7,525 bases of DNA from an uncultured Oscillospiraceae bacterium (lineage in GTDB: Bacteria; Bacillota; Clostridia; Oscillospirales; Oscillospiraceae): contig CAJUQN010000116.1 of NCBI GenBank assembly GCA_910588625.1, forward strand, positions 1 to 7,525, in the 5' to 3' direction. Under the pieces are notes generated by a model, which was not told the DNA's origin, searched no databases, and saw only the letters and a program-made list of their open reading frames with translations. Position 1 is the first letter of the stretch; each line of letters starts with the position of its first letter. Position numbers and translations under genes: made by a program. Below are positions 4,399-7,525 of the stretch, in pieces.

Positions 4399-6763
4399 GC
4401 ATCTGTCCCATGAGGACAGGCGGCAGATCGAGGCGGCTATTGCCAGGGCCAAAGGGACGGATAAAAAGGATATGTCCGCCCAGGACAGCATCCCCTACCA
4501 GCGGATGTTCCCGGACGGCATCTGCCGCGTCACCGATACCTTTTATACCAAGACAGTGCAGTTCCAGGACATCAACTACCAACTCAGCCAGAACGAGGAC
4601 AAGACTGCCATTTTCGAGGGCTGGTCCGACTTCCTCAACTACTTTGACAGTTCCATTCGCTTTCAGCTCTCCTTTCTGAACCTGTCCACTGCCCAGGACG
4701 GCTATGCCCGGAGCATCGTCATTCCCCTGCGGGCGGATAAGTTCAACGATGTGCGGGACGAATACTCGGAAATGCTGCAAAATCAGCTTGCCAAGGGGAA
4801 CAACGGCCTGACAAAGACCAAGTATCTCACCTTCGGCATTGACGCGGACAGCATCAAAGCTGCCAAGCCCCGGCTGGAGCGCATCGAGATGGATGTTATC
4901 AACAACTTCAAGCGCCTGGGCGTGGCCTGCTCCCCCATGAACGGCATAGAGCGGCTGCATCTGCTCCACGGCATCTTCCACATGGACGGCCAGACCCCGT
5001 TCCGCTTCTCCTGGGACTGGCTGGCCCCCTCCGGGCTGTCCACCAAGGATTTCATCGCCCCCAGCTCCTTTGAGTTCAAAAATGGGCGGATGTTCCGCAT
5101 GGGGAAGATGTTCGGCGCGGTGAGCTTCCTGCAAATCCTGGCCCCGGAACTGAATGACCGGATGTTAGCGGATTTTCTGGACATGGAATCCAGCCAGATT
5201 GTCAGCCTCCATATCCAGTCCGTGGACCAGATCAGCGCCATCAAGACGGTGAAACGAAAGATCACCGACCTGGACCGGGCCAAGATCGAGGAACAGAAAA
5301 AGGCAGTCCGCGCAGGATATGATATGGATATAATTCCCAGCGACCTTGCCACCTACGGTACGGAGGCCAAAAAGCTGCTGCAAGACCTTCAGAGCCGGAA
5401 TGAGCGGATGTTTTTGGTGACGTTCCTGGTGGTGAATACGGCGGACAGCCAGCGGCAGCTCGACAACAACGTGTTCCAGGCGTCCAGCATCGCGCAGAAA
5501 TACAACTGCCAGCTTACCCGGCTGGACTTCCAGCAGGAGGAGGGCCTGATGTCCTCCCTCCCCCTGGGCCGCAATCAGATTGAGATACAGCGGGGCTTGA
5601 CTACTTCAAGCACCGCTATTTTTGTACCCTTCACCACCCAGGAGCTGTTTCAGAGCGGCGGCGAAGCCCTTTACTACGGGCTGAACGCCCTCTCCAATAA
5701 TCTTATCATGGTGGACAGAAAGGCTCTTAAAAATCCCAATGGCCTGATCCTCGGCACCCCCGGGAGCGGCAAATCCTTCTCCGCCAAGCGGGAGATTTTG
5801 AATGTGTTCCTCATCACGGACGATGACATTCTGATTGCAGACCCGGAGGCCGAGTATTACCCCCTTGTCCAGCGGCTGGACGGACAGGTGATAAAGATTT
5901 CCCCCACCAGCAAGCAGTATGTCAATCCGATGGACCTCAACCTGGACTATTCGGATGATGAAAGCCCGCTGTCTTTGAAGGTGGACTTCCTGCTGTCCTT
6001 CTGCGACATTGTTGTGGGCAGTAAAGACGGCCTCCAGCCGGTGGAGAAAACAGTGATTGACCGCTGTGTGCGGCTGGTGTATCAGAAGTACCTCACCGAC
6101 CCCAGGCCGGAGAATATGCCCATCCTGGAGGATTTGTACGATGCTCTCCGGGCGCAGGAGGAAAAGGAGGCCCAATTCATCGCCACGGCGCTGGAAATCT
6201 ACGTCACCGGCAGTCTGAACGTGTTCAACCACCGCACTAACGTGGATATTGACAACCGTATTGTCTGCTATGACATCAAGGAGCTGGGCAAGCAGTTGAA
6301 GCAGTTGGGGATGCTGGTCATTCAAGATCAGGTATGGAATCGCGTCACCGTCAACCGGGCGGCGGGCAAGACCACCCGCTACTATGTCGATGAGTTCCAC
6401 CTTCTGCTGAAAGGTGAGCTGGCAAGTTGGAGCGTAGAGATTTGGAAACGGTTCAGAAAGTGGGGCGGGATTCCCACCGGCATCACGCAGAACAGCAAGG
6501 ACCTTCTGGCAAGCCCGGAAATCTCCAATATCCTGGAAAACTCGGACTTCATCTATATGCTCAATCAGGCGGCGGGAGATCGGAAAATCCTGGCCAAGCA
6601 GCTCAACATCAGCCCCCACCAGCTCTCCTACGTCACCCACTCCGGCGAGGGCGAGGGGCTGCTGTTCTATGGCAACGTGATTCTACCCTTTGTGGACCGT
6701 TTCCCGAAGGATACCGGGCTGTATCGCATTATGACAACGAAGCCGCAGGAAATTTCTGGATAA
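4310..6763 (+). CDS. virB4: VirB4-family conjugation ATPase
   Basis: An 817-residue ATPase that powers assembly of and transport through the type IV secretion channel, bound to the inner membrane face. An N-terminal basic region (1-30, KKLIRRLFGKEPEP...) precedes the family start motif around YQRMFPDGICRVTDTFYTK (63-81). The N-terminal domain runs to about 440 and includes a charged, coiled-coil-prone section near 310-370. The RecA-like domain has Walker A GTPGSGKS (482-489), a conserved LIADPEAEYYPLV (508-520), Walker B YYVDEFH (691-697, D694/E695), and a GGIPTGITQNSKDLL motif (719-733), followed by EISNILENSDFIYMLNQ (737-753). Length and motif order match intact VirB4 of this element family; no frameshift is seen. 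The start is TTG with AAGGAGG upstream, overlapping prgI by 89 bases. This is the functional centre of the window. Confidence 0.95.
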   Translation: MFTAIKKLIRRLFGKEPEPQARPAQRKGGKHLSHEDRRQIEAAIARAKGTDKKDMSAQDSIPYQRMFPDGICRVTDTFYTKTVQFQDINYQLSQNEDKTAIFEGWSDFLNYFDSSIRFQLSFLNLSTAQDGYARSIVIPLRADKFNDVRDEYSEMLQNQLAKGNNGLTKTKYLTFGIDADSIKAAKPRLERIEMDVINNFKRLGVACSPMNGIERLHLLHGIFHMDGQTPFRFSWDWLAPSGLSTKDFIAPSSFEFKNGRMFRMGKMFGAVSFLQILAPELNDRMLADFLDMESSQIVSLHIQSVDQISAIKTVKRKITDLDRAKIEEQKKAVRAGYDMDIIPSDLATYGTEAKKLLQDLQSRNERMFLVTFLVVNTADSQRQLDNNVFQASSIAQKYNCQLTRLDFQQEEGLMSSLPLGRNQIEIQRGLTTSSTAIFVPFTTQELFQSGGEALYYGLNALSNNLIMVDRKALKNPNGLILGTPGSGKSFSAKREILNVFLITDDDILIADPEAEYYPLVQRLDGQVIKISPTSKQYVNPMDLNLDYSDDESPLSLKVDFLLSFCDIVVGSKDGLQPVEKTVIDRCVRLVYQKYLTDPRPENMPILEDLYDALRAQEEKEAQFIATALEIYVTGSLNVFNHRTNVDIDNRIVCYDIKELGKQLKQLGMLVIQDQVWNRVTVNRAAGKTTRYYVDEFHLLLKGELASWSVEIWKRFRKWGGIPTGITQNSKDLLASPEISNILENSDFIYMLNQAAGDRKILAKQLNISPHQLSYVTHSGEGEGLLFYGNVILPFVDRFPKDTGLYRIMTTKPQEISG

Positions 6764-6784
6764 GATGTGGGAGGTAATTTGTAT

Positions 6785-7525
6785 ATGGATTTTTTGAAGG
6801 ACCATGAAGCGGTTCAACAGATGCTCTGTTTAATGAGAGAAAACGGAAAAGGCGAAGAAGCAGAGGAATTTTTGTGGCTGATTGAATGTGTAGACAATAT
6901 GGAACAGCAGTACAGCTCGGTACTGGCAGAGTTGCAGGAGATCAGGAAACAGTTGGAGCAGACCCAAGTCCCGGAGCAGGCATCTATGAAGGACCAGGTG
7001 CTTGATGCGCTCCAGGCTGTGCAGGAAAAGTTGGAGCAGGCCCGCAATCAGCTCACTGCTGTAAAGGACAAGATCATTTCTTGGACAAAAAATACTTTAG
7101 AGGATGTCAAGCGGTTAGGTATCACCGCCTTGGACACAGCGATTTCCACCCTGGGCGTTCAAACCATGCTGAAATCTATGGAGGATAAAACCTTTGATTC
7201 GATGCAGGACATCCAGGCGTCTATTAGAAAAGTGGAAACCATTGGAGAGGAACTGCGAAGCGCAGGCGCTCATTTGAAAAACGCCGGACATACTGCCATA
7301 GGCAGGGAGACCCAACAGGTGGATGGCGGTCAGGTAGGGCGGTTTGAGACCGCTGTTCTGTCCCCAATGCGTGCAATCCATTCCGTGCTTGCCGACATGA
7401 ACCGCATAATCTATTCGGCGGAAGATGCTGTGGATGAATTAAAGGAAGCAGCGGAGCAGTGTCGTGGAAAACATGAGAAACCCTCTGTTCGCCAACAGTT
7501 GGAGCAGAAAAAAGTGGAAAATGCT
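6785..7525 (+). CDS. DUF6674-like coiled-coil protein (3' truncated by window)
   Basis: An open frame begins at ATG 6785 after GGGAGG (6769-6774, 10 bases upstream) and runs to the window edge; 247 codons are present and the stop lies beyond. It begins 21 bases after the virB4 stop, so it is likely in the same transcript. The N-terminus (MDFLKDHEAVQQMLCLMREN, then AEEFLWLIECVDNMEQQYS) matches my recollection of DUF6674 proteins of Tn1549-like elements; the call is from memory and moderate. It is rich in E, Q and K, with likely coiled coils at about 37-95 and 140-165 and a conserved central part around SWTKNTLEDVKRLGITALD (99-117). No membrane segment or enzyme motif is seen in the visible part. 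Near the window edge it carries KPSVRQQL (232-239), echoing the motif in the SpoVG-like protein. Its A/T content appears higher than in the neighbouring virB4. Role unknown; a structural or scaffolding part in conjugation is a guess. Confidence 0.7.
   Translation, partial: MDFLKDHEAVQQMLCLMRENGKGEEAEEFLWLIECVDNMEQQYSSVLAELQEIRKQLEQTQVPEQASMKDQVLDALQAVQEKLEQARNQLTAVKDKIISWTKNTLEDVKRLGITALDTAISTLGVQTMLKSMEDKTFDSMQDIQASIRKVETIGEELRSAGAHLKNAGHTAIGRETQQVDGGQVGRFETAVLSPMRAIHSVLADMNRIIYSAEDAVDELKEAAEQCRGKHEKPSVRQQLEQKKVENA

Noticed and set aside
4133..5134. Long minus-strand open frame of 333 codons opposite prgI/virB4
   Set aside because: It is the mirror of well-supported plus-strand genes with C/G-rich third positions; its product has no recognisable domain.
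5606..6640. Long minus-strand open frame of 344 codons opposite the VirB4 ATPase domain
   Set aside because: The plus strand carries Walker A and B motifs in this stretch. The antisense product is low in recognisable motifs and is a codon-bias shadow.
6950..7508. Three copies of AGTTGGAGCAG in the terminal gene
   Set aside because: All are in frame and encode (Q/K)-L-E-Q in coiled-coil segments, so they reflect repeated amino-acid usage and not a DNA repeat element.

Overview
This 7.5 kb window is an internal piece of the conjugation module of an integrative and conjugative element of the Tn1549/CTn type, in or from a Clostridia-class Firmicute, most likely a gut anaerobe. The evidence is the gene content and order: the C-terminal end of a VirD4-type coupling protein, then a Maff2-type small membrane protein, a VirB6/TrbL-like membrane protein, a PrgI-family protein and a VirB4 ATPase. 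Strong GGAGG-type ribosome binding sites and a fairly GC-rich, C/G-ending codon style also fit. No relaxase, integrase, replication gene, attachment site, tRNA, rRNA or CRISPR array is present, so the ends of the element lie outside the window.

Layout: all nine genes are on the plus strand and tightly packed, with no gene-free stretch over about 70 bases. 1-500 is the end of virD4. 569-784 (Maff2) and 853-1722 (VirB6-like) follow, each after a short leader with possible RNA or DNA structure. From 1747 to 3958 there is a four-gene cargo-like block that is not standard secretion machinery: a SpoVG-family protein with an extra basic tail, an XF1762/GNAT-like protein, a radical SAM protein and a DUF3848-like protein. 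The first three are joined by 1-base stop/start overlaps. The secretion genes resume with prgI (3958-4398), and virB4 (4310-6763) starts from a TTG codon inside prgI. The window ends within a coiled-coil-rich protein (6785 onward, DUF6674-like), which is cut by the window edge.

How they work together: VirD4 (coupling ATPase), VirB4 (assembly/transport ATPase), the VirB6-like polytopic protein, the PrgI/VirB3-like protein and possibly Maff2 would form the membrane channel that exports the relaxase-bound DNA strand. The inserted block is probably translated with the channel genes, but its function is unknown; the radical SAM/XF1762 pair is the most intriguing part. Other points of interest are a short S-V-x-x-x-L motif shared by three unrelated element proteins, and a leader before the virB6-like gene in which one C-rich arm could pair with either a decoy or the real Shine-Dalgarno sequence.
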